From NCBI GenBank assembly GCA_903813345.2, contig CAIIXF020000005.1, positions 38,321,375 through 38,385,374 of the forward strand: a stretch of DNA of 64,000 nucleotides. The letters are read 5' to 3'. The position numbers were made by a program, and so were the translations under genes. Positions 46,901-60,700 of the stretch are shown one piece after another; the stretch's first letter is position 1; the number at the start of each line of letters is the position of its first letter. The notes under the pieces were generated by a model that saw only the letters and a program-made list of their open reading frames with translations, was not told where the DNA came from and did no database searches. Source of the stretch: Owenia fusiformis (taxonomy: Eukaryota; Annelida; Polychaeta; Sabellida; Oweniidae).

Positions 46901-49900
46901 ATATAAGACTTTAGATTTTTGGCCCAGTGAGCGTCAAAGTGATCGAGAAGAGCTATTATCATAATACTATGGTGCTAAAAATATTAGCTACTTTCGGGAT
47001 GCTGAATCATCAATATCCGTCGTCAATAGTATTATATTATTTATTTAATTTACGGTCATTCTATTTACAAATTGCGTTGTTCTTTGTAGAACGTGGAATA
47101 ATGATGATTTCCGAAGGAACTTTCGGATGGGTGAGAGACATTTGGCAATGTAGTGAACTTGCTGAAACCTCATATTCGTCGACAGGATACGCGTTTCAGG
47201 AATGCCGTACCGGTAAGACTACAAGTTGCAATTGGACTGTGGCTGCTTGCAGCAGGTGATTTGCAACGCACAGTAGGGCACATGATGGGTGTGAGTCAGG
47301 GTGCGAGATCAGGTCATACGCAATCGCATTTTTTAACGTGCCGTTCATCATGGCCTGGATCTTTTTGTCAGCCCAAATCAAAAGCATACGCTCAGTATTG
47401 ACGTGGTCCCAATAAATTCTACTTTGTTTCGACATTTTGGTGATTTGATTGAGCTTTGCACAATATTTGAATTTTGTTTTTTGAAGTTTCCTCCACACCG
47501 GAAATCAATAACATGCTTGGTGCTCATGCGCAAATATAGTTTTCGTTCAGTGTAAAATCGAGTTAAAGCGCCTTGAAAACCAATCGGTATTACACCTACA
47601 CGTTAAACCGCCTTTGGGTGTGAAAGCGGTTTTTAATGACTAGGGGTCTGGGAGGATTACAAAAGCGCTTTTCTAAATCCGCGATCGTGATTACACCTGA
47701 CTCTAAAGGCGGGTGGAAACCCGATAGGATTTTAAAAAGCGCTTTTACATCGTAGGTGTAATTCCAACTAATAAAGGGACTTTATGTAAGCTACAATTAT
47801 CCGTGCATTTTATATTCATCAAGATCAGTCCTAACATTTTCATTATTAGGTAGGAAAATGTAGATATATTTACGTATCGGAAGCTCCGCTACCTTGTTGA
47901 GTTCTAAAAGACAAAGTGAGGCAAACTTATGGTATTTATACACAACAGTCATTAAAATGGACTATTCACATATTTTTGAAAAACATGAAATGAAAAGCAA
48001 GCAAAAATTGTAGTTCTAACCTTGTAACGTCTTTGAACATACGTCTGTTTCCAAAGGAACAATACACTCTTCATCTGTGCACTTGCCCCATCTTATCACA
48101 GATATTGGTGTCTTGGGACGCTAGAAAAACAATGCAACATTTCATCACATGCAAATCTGTAAGCACAATAGCACCGTCTTGTAACATGATGATAGGGATT
48201 CTAAACGTGAACGGAAAATATTTAAGCGATGCATTTGTGTGAGTGATTGGTCATACGTGTAAGTTGGCGTTTCGATGCAAGCTTTAACTTCCTATTGTTG
48301 TCCTGCGACGCTATAGCTAGAAATATAGTACAACATCATCATCAGGTTCAGTTAGGGTCATTTTAGTGAGGCCGATTTCTTTTTTCTCCAATATTGCGGT
48401 TGTTTGAACATTTTCTTGTTTCTGTTTACAAACCAAACTTTATTAGTTTGCATGGCGAAATATTTGGAATCCAGACTTAGTATAGCTGAATTGGAGTTTT
48501 ATCGAAAACGAATGAATTTTGGCCACCATCTTGAATGATACTAACTGCAGTTAGATTCATTCAGCTGTTGAAGACAGCCAAAGCGAAAGCGAAAAACACA
48601 TTTTAAGAAAGAAAATGTGTATCAAAAAAGCATAACCAAAAAAGCAAACCCCAGCATGCTAACATTAATCAAACGTTCTAACAACTTAACCCTCACCCTT
48701 TCCCAGAAAATAATTTAATTCCTAATACTTGATCACATTCTTACATTCACATCATAGGCCATAGTGGCACAAGGAAAATAAATCTAAGTCACAGGCTGGT
48801 ATCGAAATATTTGTCCGCTGTGACGGAGCATGCTATTTTTCATAAAAACACTAAGAATACTTCACGATTTATTTTTTAACTCATATCTTTCGTTATACCA
48901 TACAAAATTACTTACTCCATGCAATGGATATATCATTTGCGGGTAACTTTCACTTCTGTTTGAAGTCCAATTACGCTGGGAAGAAAAGCTATTGAAAATG
49001 GCGCCGGAGTATCATACTTCAAAATGTACCATTTCTTGTTTAACTTTCTAATGGCACTATATAGTGACACGATAATATTTACACATGGTTTCAGCATAAC
49101 TATGAAGGTATAAATGAGATGTTGATGTATTTGGTCTTTTTAATTATTTTATAAAAAATAATGTTTAATTTTTTTGTCCGCTGTGACGGAGCAGTTGCAA
49201 ATGTGAACTGTGAAAATACTCCGTCACAGCGGACAAAAAATATTAATATTATTTTTTATAAAAGAATTAAAAAGACCCAATGCATTAATATATCATTAAT
49301 ACATTCAGAGTTATGCTGAAAACATATGTTAATATTATCGTGTCACTATATCATGCCATTAAAAAGTTAAAAAAGAAATGTTACATTTTAGAGTTTGATA
49401 CTTTGGCGCCGTTTTCAATAGATTTTACTCCTAGCGTTATTGGACTTCAAACAGAAGTGAAGGTTACACGCAAATGATATATCCATTGCATGGAGTAAGT
49501 AATTATCTTTGATATAACGAAACGTATGAGTTAAAAAATAAATCGTGAAGCATTCTTAGTGTTTTTATGAAAAATAGCATGCTCCGTCACAGCGGACAAA
49601 TCTTTCGATACCAGCCTGTGTTAGTAATGTAACATGAAGTCAACTTTATTAAACTTCCTCACTGAATCGACAGGATCGTAAAACTTAAAGGGACACCCGC
49701 AGCAGTTCTCTTCTACTGTAGACTCGCATGGTATTATAGGACTACTCCCGTCGATTCCCGTAGCACAACCACCTGTAAAATAGCATTTATGGTTGGAATT
49801 TAACAACATGATCTCCAAATCGCTATTCAGCACAATTTCGCTTGAATTTAAGATGCCGCGTCTATGTATCTTTGCATATTAAGAAGCTTTTGCTGATAAA

Positions 49901-50090
49901 CCTTCGCTGTTTCTCTTAATGGACATTTAATAATACTGTACGTCAGATCAACAAAATAGTGGATATCTTGTATCATTTTAAAACAAATCATTAAACTTTG
50001 CTTACCATTAACGCCATAATATTGTCCTGCAAATAATATAAATGTTACTATCCGAATTAAATAAGTTCTTCCGTCCGCCATAATTGACAT
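43975..50090 (-). CDS. Secreted protein with Cys-rich N-terminus and a von Willebrand factor A domain
   Basis: Seven exons were built by hand: 50006-50090, 49663-49772, 48021-48120, 45995-46015 (21 bp), 45016-45387, 44323-44430 and 43975-44162. All have GT/AG borders and matching phases; total 984 nt, 327 residues. Residues 1-27 look like a signal peptide (LIRIVTFILFAGQYYG). Exons 2-3 are Cys-rich (GGCATGIDG, NCCGCPFKF, GKCTDEECIV). From about residue 109 a vWA domain follows: CGLDIIVTVNVRSG, GTQIGLISYY, VVIVFDDGKPTH and VFVIGIG. The MIDAS motif, normally DxSxS, reads NVRSG, so metal-dependent ligand binding is probably lost; the later DDG is present. vWA domains mediate protein contacts in extracellular matrix. 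The exon 2 donor is TTCA|GTGAGG; without it the frame stops at 49621. The start could be the second ATG at 50081. No ortholog recognised. Confidence 0.78.
46237..47769. mobile_element. PIF/Harbinger-type element, decayed
   Basis: It begins at TAGTGGAATTACACCTATTT and ends at the inverted AGGTGTAATTCCAACTA, with further subterminal inverted repeats containing AAAGCGC and GATTACACCTGA words. Inside, about 47095-47320 (plus strand) encodes, with one frameshift and stops, WNNDDFRRNFRMGERH then NLLKPHIRRQDTRFRNAVPV and LQVAIGLWLLAAGD. This closely resembles the N-terminal part of HARBI1-like nucleases. The catalytic part is missing. The element lies in the intron between exons 3 and 4 of the vWA gene. 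Confidence 0.8.
48195..48292. mobile_element. MITE family B, internally deleted copy
   Basis: A 98-bp relative of the element at 60820-60949: it shares CTAAACGTGAACGGAAAATA, GATTGGTCATACGT and the right end GCAAGCTTTAACTTCC, flanked by TA on both sides. About 30 bp of the left end are missing. It lies in the intron between exons 2 and 3 of the vWA gene. Confidence 0.75.
48791..49620. mobile_element. 830-bp foldback element with CTCCGTCACAGCGGACA motifs (family E)
   Basis: Two arms of about 390-400 bp run from CACAGGCTGGTATCGAAA to the inverted TTTCGATACCAGCCTGTG and pair along most of their length, separated by about 30 bp near 49200. The motif TGTCCGCTGTGACGGAGCA occurs at the outer and inner ends of both arms (about 48811, 49174, 49216 inverted, 49580 inverted). 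No ORF. It ends about 40 bp from the exon 2 donor of the vWA gene. Confidence 0.9.
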
Positions 50091-51787
50091 CGCCTTCCCA
50101 TTTATCTATGGTCGCCCTGTAAGGAACCAAGTGAAATTTCGCCACCGTTTCATAATTATCTAAACAGCGTTTTAATAATAATATACTTATTACAAGACAA
50201 AACAGGAAGATTAAAAAGATAATATTTTGAAATATGTTTTAAGTATTTTCTTATCTCACAATACGACGGCAAGATACTACAGTAATGGTTTACTCAATTC
50301 ACTTAACTTTTAAAATCAACATATATTCAGGACCATACTATGATTTCCCATGATTTTCAATATTATGGTAATAATGGAGATGTACTTTGCTAGGACATTA
50401 AAGGTACATAGTCGACTACATACATGTAATACAGTCTGAATGTGGGATGGCTTAGGTGTTATGTATAGACGTACATGTAGAGTTCGAGTCCCTTCATGCC
50501 CCAAGTTAATAAAGAAAATATTATTCCTGTAAAATGATCAATATCCACATATTTAGTTAATATACTATTCTAGTAATATGAATAATGGTGAAACAACTAG
50601 CTTCAGTGTATCTGCATAGTAATTTAATAATGTTTTTACCCTATTAAAATTTATAAAAATATATCTAATATATAATGTTGATTAAAACATTCTATTCTAT
50701 ATCTAATAGTTTGCTTTAAACGAAATGGAATCTTGTCGTTTTAGACATACGACAATCAATATTGCATTTGTATTTTTCATGACAGATGAAAAATAAATAA
50801 TATATATTAGTTTAGTTTATTGGTCTCTTCAACAGCAACATGACGTCCAATAAAGCGAACAATTAATTAAAAATATATAACAACAACAATGAGATCTCTA
50901 AAATGAAAAACTATACCACACAAGACAATGCTGAAACAGTTTATTCCAGGTTCTAATAAAGTAACATGAAAAGTAAGTAAATGGCCTAAAAGTTTATTTA
51001 CGATACTCCAACTTAAAATTCAATCCAAGTACAATATTTTACATATTTCCCTACGTTGTGTTGTGATCGTAGATAAAAACTGTTCTGATGATGATATCCT
51101 GAGATGATAATCAAGAATAGTCCGAAAGTATGGAAAGTTCCACAGGGAGGGTTCCAAAAAGGAGGCGAATACTAATTTCCCATAATTACCAAATAAATGA
51201 ACCAATAATGAACAAATTAAAGATAATATCAAATTAAATCTACTGGACTTCCTAAACCTCCTCTAAATGGAGGCAAATGTTGGTTCCAATAAGGAACCAA
51301 CATTTGAACCAATAGAAAGTCAAGTAGATTATGTAATAAACTAGAATTTCTTGAAGTTAAGATCCTCCTTTATGGGAATTGGAACTTTCCTGATAGAAAA
51401 GACATAACAATATGAAAAGAGCCAAGATTTTAATGTTATTCATGAATGATATCACATATTGAGTGCAAATGAACTAAAGAGGACAATAAAATATATATTG
51501 AAACCTAAAAACCAATGCAATATAAAAATGAAGTTTGTACCAACATTTAATGTATGAGAAAACCTAAACCCTGTTTCAATACGGTTACAGTCCATCCGCG
51601 ACCTACACTATGATCGTCACATGATTGTTTTCTCTGTCTATTATCCTTTGTGATCTCAGGTATAATGAAAATCTAACATTAGTTAATTGATAACTATTCA
51701 ATGTCTTAGTGTATCAGGGCCAGGGAGGGAATACGATATATATACATTTGTTTCTATTCTGCTTTGTACGCCCAGGGGCATACGACT
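50091..51787. other. Intergenic region between the vWA and VWDE-like genes
   Basis: The promoter of the vWA gene must lie at the left end, and the 3' UTR of the VWDE-like gene at the right end. At 50440-50505, GATGGCTTAGGTGTTATG followed by AGAGTTCGAGTCCC looks like weak A and B boxes, but acceptor ends do not pair. Otherwise nothing is recognised. Confidence 0.4.
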
Positions 51788-54700
51788 CTACAAATCTGTG
51801 TTCATCGACTGGGTGGGAAAGGAAGGGGGTGCATGTCTTTCATAGCCATCGATGGTGTCATTGTTTGATGAACTATGGTAGTTTCCTCCTGTGCCCAGTT
51901 GTTCTCCTTCAAATGTGATGAAGTTGTTTTTGTTCTGGTATAATGCCATACCAAATACCTCATTGTTAGGCTTGGCTCCCTGAGTTGTCTGAGTCTCACT
52001 ATCGCTCGTGTTTAAACCGATTTCCCAATGTTTGGTCTTCCTAAATGTTGTCAAAAGTATTGACATTATTAAAATTGAAACAAAGAAATATCTTGCATAA
52101 GCATATTTTGGTTCTCGGCTGTAAGCCAAACACAAATCACTTACCTTTTAAAACAGTATGTGTAGACCAGCGACACAATGATGATGAGTACAGTGATGAC
52201 CGAAGCTACTATGATGATAATGATGACTGCCAGGGAAGGTCCACTCGTAGGTGGTCGTTCTTTTATTGGAGACACACAACCATCAATACCTGCAATATTG
52301 ATTATAAGATTGTTACATTTTGAAATAGTATAAGGTTTAGAAGATGATTGAAAGATAATATATCCATTGGATCAACGATATTGTTGTCTCTTACCTTTAT
52401 GACTCCAGTCATCTGAACTGTTGCCAGGGTTACAATAGAGGCAGTTATCTCCAGGGTGATTCTCCTGGCTTGCATAGCACAAGCCATTGATAATACAGGT
52501 GTCAGGCTGGAATCAATTTGTATATCGTCGGTTTACACCGTCTGAGTTTTCCTTACCTTGGTTGTTTATTGAATTACAATAAATTAAAATCCTAATTTTC
52601 ATTGGAGAACAAAGTGTCTGTGCTTCAACTGTATCAGAGATATATTTAAAGGGCATTTGCTGAAAATACTTACTTTTCTATTACAGGTTGGGTTCTGCTC
52701 AAATGTATTGCATTCGTGGCAGAGAGAGTCATGAACATTAAACAACAATCTCCCGTCATAACGTTCACCATCGTTAGAAACACCGATCAGGTACTTGGTG
52801 TTGTTTTCTCTGGCGTAACATTCTACTTGGGTCTGAGACACGAACCCTGCAGGTATGGTGTATGTGTCACCTGTACTGTGCATCCCTGTGTCATCAACCT
52901 GTAACAAATGGGGGGGTGTTTGGGGTTTCCCCGTAGGCTACCTTGGATCATCGTTTGAGATGCTATGGATTTATTTCAATGAGGACAAGTGCAATACTGG
53001 GAGCGGTAATTCACAATATAATAACATGTAGAATATAATGGATAAATGTCTCATACCTCGACTTTCTCCATGTGACAAGTGAGCCTCTCATCCTCCAGGA
53101 AGTTGTCTCCATACACCATGGTAGCGATACAGTTTTGATTCCTGATGGATCTGAGGTCACATAGTCCATAGTAGTGGAGGTACTGTAGACCCGGAGGCAT
53201 TCTGGTGTCAATGGAACAATCCTCTCCAACCCATGGTGCATTACATGCACAAGTACCTTTATGATACAAAAACATGTTTACATCAGATGAATGCAGAAAA
53301 ACGATGGAAGCGGGATATGTGTGCCAACCGACCAACATCAGTAGATTGAAATGTGACCGCTATGTATTTCAAATTCCCTATTACCATTTGAACAGTTCCC
53401 GTTATTGCTACACTCGTTAATGCACATTGTGTCAAATATGTCATCCTTGGTTTCTGCACCAGTTCCATTGGCGTAGGTCATATTTTGGTTCAATTCCTCT
53501 CTACATTGATCTTTCAGAGCCCCTAAAGCAGATCCTGCCCATGTAGTGTTGTCTGTAATCTGGAAAGATGAGCTATACACTAGATGATTTGAATAGATTA
53601 TTTTGATCATGAGCTTCTAGTAGTAGTAGTAGTAGTCTTGTAGTAGTCTTGGATCTGACCATAAACAATATAATTGTATATTTATTCTACCATAATTCAA
53701 AAACAAAATTAATTGTTTTAATAAACTCAAATAATCTTGAAAGCTCCAAACGGTCTAGGTAATAAGTTCTACCTTAATGTCCTCCATACACCCTGCAAGG
53801 TCATTAGCCAGAAACAGATTGTTTACATATTCATGACATTTCTTGCCAGAAATGGAATCTTCTGTAAGGTACTTCTCACAGAACTGACGAGCTCTCTGCT
53901 CATTCCAGCTTGGGCCCCATGTACTTTCCTGGAAGTTGTCGCAAGTAATACATTTGCAGTTTAACTCTCCATAAATGTTATTGTTATTCTCATTTTGACA
54001 ATGGGGTTGAAATATTTCTTGTGAAATAATGACTTTGATATAAGAACGAAATCTATACTAACCTCCGGATCATATGTCTCATCAATTTTGATTGGTCCCT
54101 CCCAGTCCGTTGAGTTATAATCTACTGCTTGTCTCCGTACCCGCATTCTCATCATCATAGGCACCTGCATCGGAACATCACCTTGGAAACTTTCCATGTT
54201 CACTATTGGTAATCTGTCAGTGATGTCTTTTGTACCTGGTAAGTCCAAAACATTGATAATTATTATTTACTTATGTTATATCTTTCAACTGATTTACACA
54301 AGCCTATCTTTGCTCAAGTTGCATAAATTAATATGGATTGAGATAAGTTAGGAATTCGCACATTTCAAATCAGATCCCAGTTGAGGCAAAATGGTTAAGG
54401 AACAGGAATCGAAACCAGCCAGAGTTTCCCCCTTTGAGTATGAATGAAATGTCAAATAGTGTTGCAGCTAATATATTTGTTTGATGATGTGATAATAGTT
54501 TCTGATTAGCTAGAGAATAGTGGGTTAGATAATGTTCCAAAAATGTCTCAAATGTACTCTTGTGCATTTATGCTACCTTCCTCTATCTGGTCGCAATGCT
54601 CCGTGATGTAGTCATATCCACATGGGTTGTTATCCTCCTGTTCATGGCACTCACACACCATTGGTGGACGCCAGCCTGTCTTGGACACACCTCCAAATAT

Positions 54701-57700
54701 TCTCTCGGATTCAGGTACTCTGAAACAAAGGGTTGACAGAATAGTTCTAATAAGCAATCTGGTATTCATTATCAGTATTACACTTCATTTGTAGTGTGGA
54801 GTGGAGCGGAAATTGTTTCCTGTTGGTGTTATCATGAAGTAACAGTATACAATTGTTGACCTCTCCAGAGGTCAACCGGCAAAATTGTATACCGAGACTG
54901 TAAACCGAGAAGCTACTGTTGACAGAGACCGAAGGTCGAGGTCAACAGTGTTTCAAGGTTTACAGTCGAGGTATATGATTTTGACGGTTGACCGAATGGA
55001 GAGGTCTACAATTGTTTTGTTAGTCAGAAGAAACTAATAATACTCATATATACGACAGTCATCAATCATGGCTTCATTTCACAATCTTTTCTACGAACCA
55101 CGCCAGCAATAATTTTTAAGAAAATCTGAAGACAGTGGAAGCTAAACTCTCTGTTTTCGGCACATAACTGCGTACTCACTAGTAAATTAATGTTAATTTT
55201 GCGTTTCTATTTGTATTGTTGCTATACTCGTCGTGTAGAAAAGTCAAAATATCACTTTCATCAACGTGTACAAAATGTCGGACTACCATGTTTTTTTCTG
55301 TAAACATTGTGACGTCATATTTCCCATAATTCACAAGTGTAGTACAGTAACATACGCGGTCAATAATATGATATCCCATGATGCACAAGTGAGGTACAGG
55401 CAAAAATGTTGACCGCTAATTGACCAATCAGATGCGAGTATTTACACTGAGGTACTAACAAAATGGCTTGTTTACCTCCATTCTTGACTGAAGGCCTTTG
55501 GTTGGCCACCACGATCACTGCCTGGCCCTCTGTATATGGTTCCGTCACGCATCATCAACTCATCTTGGGGATTATCATTGAATGTTCCACACAGACCTAT
55601 AGATACACTCATTAAAAAGCCATTCATTGGTGAGCCAGCAAAGAAACACATATCCCACTATGATTGATTATGTTGCATGTAAATGGATAGTCAGGATAAA
55701 TGAATGCATTTTCAGATGGCGAAACCATTAAGTCAATGTTGTGTAAATACATTTTTTATTATTTGATGATGTTACAATCATATTATGTTTGTTTCATATG
55801 CTCTTATGAAATGAACTAGTAAATATTAATGCTACATACCCTCTGTATTGTCAAAGTCTCCAGCCCCACCAGTTACATAAACATTGATGAAGTGACCGTA
55901 TGTCTGTTCTATTGTGATCTTTGTACCCGTTGACAGGTAAACCTAAATAAAATAAACGATAGTTTCAATAAATGACCGATCTTTTTATTGTCAGTTACTT
56001 ATAATTCTTCAAGAAAATCTACCAATTCAAAACTATTAGAAAAAACATTTTCTTTATTTGATGACTTCTATCTGGAATTCCTATCTGTCACTTCTCTGGA
56101 ATTATATGACATATGACAGACAAACAACTAACAATGTACTTCTTTCCTCCACTTTTGCTAAGGATCCTAATTCCAGGAGTGAATTCACCATCCCAGACAT
56201 ACGCAAATGTCTTCATTGGTGGGCTGTACCTTCTTTCCTCCTCACGTCCAAAAATGGGTTGATCCCTGATATCACGTTCACATCTGATTTAAAAAACAAT
56301 TTAATTTGATTTCATTCCGATATTACAAAGTAACCTACATTATATCTTGAAGCCGACAAAGACATATTTTCAATGCAGGACTATATTACTAAATACAATG
56401 GCTACTCACCTATCAACCACAAATACAGAGTCTCCAGCTTTAACAGCTGCCCCACAATTGCATGTACCATGGACCTGGTAGCACCGTTGATATATCACCT
56501 GTACCTCAAACGGTAGGGTCTTGTGTTTGTATAGAACAAAATGGCCTTCAAAGTGATTCTCATAATTCCTAAAATAATCCAGTGAATATACTTCGGAAAG
56601 ACAATTGCTTGTTCCGACATAGATTGGTTTACATTTGCAAACCTAGTACCGAAAACGAAAATATCAATGACGATTACTAAGCACAGTAATAAAAAACATC
56701 GATATTACAACAAGGACAACAAACTCACATTTGAAACCTCCAAGGTGAGTCACAGTTTTGGCATCAATGTTTAAGGAACGATATCACAACAACCGTCTCC
56801 TTGTGTTTTTGCGGTCACTTATTTGGTCAGTTATGGCAAACAATTATATATCACAATGGGAATTGTAAGTTTCATTTGATTTCCATATAAGGAACTTGAA
56901 AAAAATCATATTAACTATCCCAAAAATATCATGTACGAGATCGGGCCTCGTAGGTAATAATGCATATACCGAAACAATAATTCGTGTATACGTCAGGTAC
57001 AACACAAAGCGAGGATCTTATAAATTATCAATAGATACTACAATAGCAATCTCTGCCTTGTCTGTTTACTATTATGTTCAGCTATTTTGGCAAAGACTAT
57101 ACAGACAACAATCTTACAATCAACTAGCCTAGGAAGCAATTACGATTATACTAAAACAAGCAATAACAGTTGCACACTTCTCTTCAAAGTCAACGTTTAT
57201 CAGAGTCCATTGACAGATTAATTTTACACCTGACCATATAGACGAAACATTCAAAGCACCGAAAGCTATGACTTACACGTATATGCCAGCAAAGTTTAGG
57301 TATGTCAGTCAGACAAAAATAACATTCCCAACGTTCTCGTTATTGTACAGAGAAACATCATATACTAGATATACTAATTGGTTCAAGCGAACAAACACAA
57401 CGAGACAATGCGAACACGTTACAGAGAGAAATAGAGCTGTATGAAAAATAGTCTTACGACTGTCCTACCAAGTATCAAAAGTAGAAAGATGAGGGTCATT
57501 CACAGATGAACACTTTCCTAAGTTTGGTGTGTCTCCGATATTAACCTAGACCAATCATAGATATCAATGCAAGGTAATTAAAACAATAATATAAATGTCC
57601 TCTCGTATTTAAAGTACAAACATTTAAAGAGGGATGTTGGAGATAGGAGAGCACAATTAAGACCCCCTGGACTGTTTTGCATGTTGAGTCGTTCCATATA

Positions 57701-60700
57701 TTCACCTGTCCACTTACCAAATCCGCCGCTTGATGTGCTACTTATTTGATTGTACCAAGGGTCCATTAAATATCCGAGACTTACAGTATATATGTATGTT
57801 TGTATGTACAAAAAATTACACGACATCCGGGACTGCATGGTCGTTACACTAGTAGATAAAGGGGGTAAACTTTCCGATATAAGATCCCGTTGCATTCCTG
57901 GGAGACCAAAACAAATGCCGACAATCTTCGGTTAATTAAACTTTTGTTTCTGAACGTTTCGTAATAAAATTCACTTAACTTCAAAAATATGTTACATTAC
58001 AGGGTGTCCGGAAAGTAAAGATACAAATGCTCTAATTTCAATGGATTTACCTGTTGTGAGATAAAATTGCTACCGATTGTAGAATGATAAATTGTTTCAA
58101 AAGGAAAATTTTATGGTTGTTATGGTAACAGAAGTCGTGGTAATGTGGAGCAGCGTCACAATTGTGTTTTTAATTCTTTTCTCCTGCTCATATCATCTTA
58201 GCAATCCATCATCTGATGCCATTATACATCAAATTATGTACCACAACAGCAAAAGAATTATTTGACAAATACTGTTATACGAGGGGTGATCAATAAGTAA
58301 TGGACGCTTTTTTACTCAGATACTTTTTATGGACCAATCCCTTTGAATTTCCTACCAGTGATACATCATTCAATTATCTATCAATTCTGAAAATTTGAAG
58401 ACAAAATATATAATACATGTTGATCTATCCTTTTTTCCGTGAAGGAGGTACAGGTACCCCGGGACCGACATTTACGTCACATATTCAGTTTTTAGCCTGT
58501 TTGGCAGATTTCAGCTATATTTAAACATTTTTTTATGCAACAAGTGTTGTGTTGTTTGAAAAATTTTGCTGACTGGTTACACGTAAAACAGTAAGTGATG
58601 TGATGTCTGAGTGTTGTATGGTCGGGTTTGAGGTCAATTTGAGGGAGCATTTTGGATGAAGGGGTTGGTGATAGAAGGAAACACCCCACTCCATATGGAC
58701 AATTCACCTGCCCACATATCTCAAAATGTTCAGAAAACAAATCCATGGACCTCAAAATTGAGCCCTTGGCCAATGCACCATATTGTCCAGATCTGCCCAC
58801 ATGTGATTTATTTATTCCTATACTACTTATTTCTATAAAGAAGGGACGCAGGTTTATTGACATTGATGAAATAAAACAACCCGTGCAACTGCATCTTGCT
58901 ACGATGTCAGAGAATGGATTCAGCCTTGTCTCACAATCTTGAGTTAAGAGGATGAGAAATTGTGTACATGTTGCACTTGATGGAACCTATGTAGAGGGCC
59001 CTGTAGAATGAATGTGGCATGAATACCACATAGTGATGATAAAATATTCCAAATCAACTATGGCATCACAAAATGGGGTAATTCATGACCATAATGGTTT
59101 GTTTTGTTCAGCCTGCATTCAACTGCGTTGCATGTTAAACAAGCTAAAACAACTTCAGAATGTTTGACGTAAATGTCGGTCCCGGGGTACCTATACCTCC
59201 TTCACGGAAATAAAGATATATCAAAATATTTTACATGTTTTGTTTTCAAATCTTCAGAGTTGATAGATAATTGAATGATGTATCACTGGTAAGAAAATCG
59301 AAGTTATTGGTCAATAAAAAGCATCCGTGTAAAAAAGCGTCCATTACTTATTGATCACCCCTCGTATAAGTATTATGTATTTCCCACCATTATCTAAACA
59401 TTGACGTGGTGCATCTTGACCGGAGATTCAAAGACCTGACAAAACCACTGCTGTCCATCTCCCAGATTGCTGATAACATTGGCTTCAAGCAGAGTCTCAT
59501 TTTTATGTTGAAATTCTAAAATTGCTTTAAAATATCAGTATTCATTAATGTAGAAGTCCAACGGGACACTATTAGGAAATATGGGCCGTTGTACATGAAA
59601 AGGTTTAGTGTCAAGACATTGAATTGTAAGATTTGTTTTCTTTGCTTTGTGAAATGGTGCATTGTGGAGAAATATAAGAAATGATAATGGGATATCATTC
59701 AATTTGATTGTCCAAGAGAGTAACCTTTGGTGTATTGCAATTTTAAGAGATCAATTAATTATATATTTCAATTCTGTACTCACATTGCACGTCTTAAGAT
59801 CAATGTATTCGTACGCTCTTAGCGAGCGTGTGTCTTGTGAAACAGTCATACCAATTGTCAGCCTTCGTCTCTGCAGGCCATCACGTCTAAAATATTTTAA
59901 TTGTAACCGTTACTGGAAAGTGATACACTAGTTTGGTTTGTATTACTAACATGTAAATTTGATTTTGTCTTAGACTGATGAATTTTATCATAGATAGATT
60001 TCTAAGTACCTGTTGTCTATTTTTGCATATATTGGTATTCTGTTATGACGTTGCCATGTTGAGTCTTGTACATTTATGCCGCATGTTGAGTCTCCCTTTG
60101 AATAGGTGTGCTCACCAAACACCGCTTGGGATACGATGGTGGTCTCTTTGTTCGTTTTATCCTTATTACGGCACCTTCAATTTTGGTCAGATCCAAAATT
60201 ATTACATCTTTATCCGTACAACCATATTTTAGTTTAAGCGAGCATATAAAATCGAAACGCCAACCTGTACGTATGATCAATCGCCCATACAAATGCATCG
60301 CTTAAATATTTTCCGTTCACGTTTAGGTTGTGATAAACATTGCAAGCTTAAACCGATTATAGTGATTATACATGTAGACCGAGATGATTTGTATGGTACG
60401 TAACGAGACTAATGTTAACAAAATGAGGTACTTCCTTATTTGCAAAAAAGGTCTTCAGAAATAAATATTATACAGTTTTTATAAATATCTGGTGGGGCAG
60501 TTACATCGCGTGCCATAAATACTTCCATCCAATTTGTTTGCACAAAATACAAGTATTAATAACTTTACTTCACTTACGCTGGTTGAGCTCCCAACTCCAG
60601 GTCAAATGTAACAGAGACAAGACAGTCATCATCTAGATTATTGTCTCTACATATCTGTGTTGGAGATGTCCTAATATCCAATTCCATGTATTTAGGGCCA

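Larger units (their letters stand above)
56569..60577. other. 4-kb intron of the VWDE-like gene
   Basis: The intron carries the mariner-derived copy 2 (58280-59364), a MITE of family B at 60231-60353, and at 58001-58025 a lone mariner-like end CAGGGTGTCCGGAAAGTAAA with TA in front but no partner found. No exon recognised in the rest. Confidence 0.5.

Noticed and set aside
50440-50505. tRNA-like A and B boxes (GAGTTCGAGTCCC)
   Set aside because: Acceptor and anticodon stems do not form; at best a SINE fragment.
56058-56309. Plus-strand ORF of 83 codons
   Set aside because: It is antisense to the VWD exon at 56133-56265, which fits the gene in phase and family.
56585-56642. Extension of the VWD exon upstream to include GTTTGCAAATGTAAACC
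   Set aside because: In the required phase it breaks the VWD reading frame; the acceptor at 56570-56569 joins in phase with the exon at 60578.
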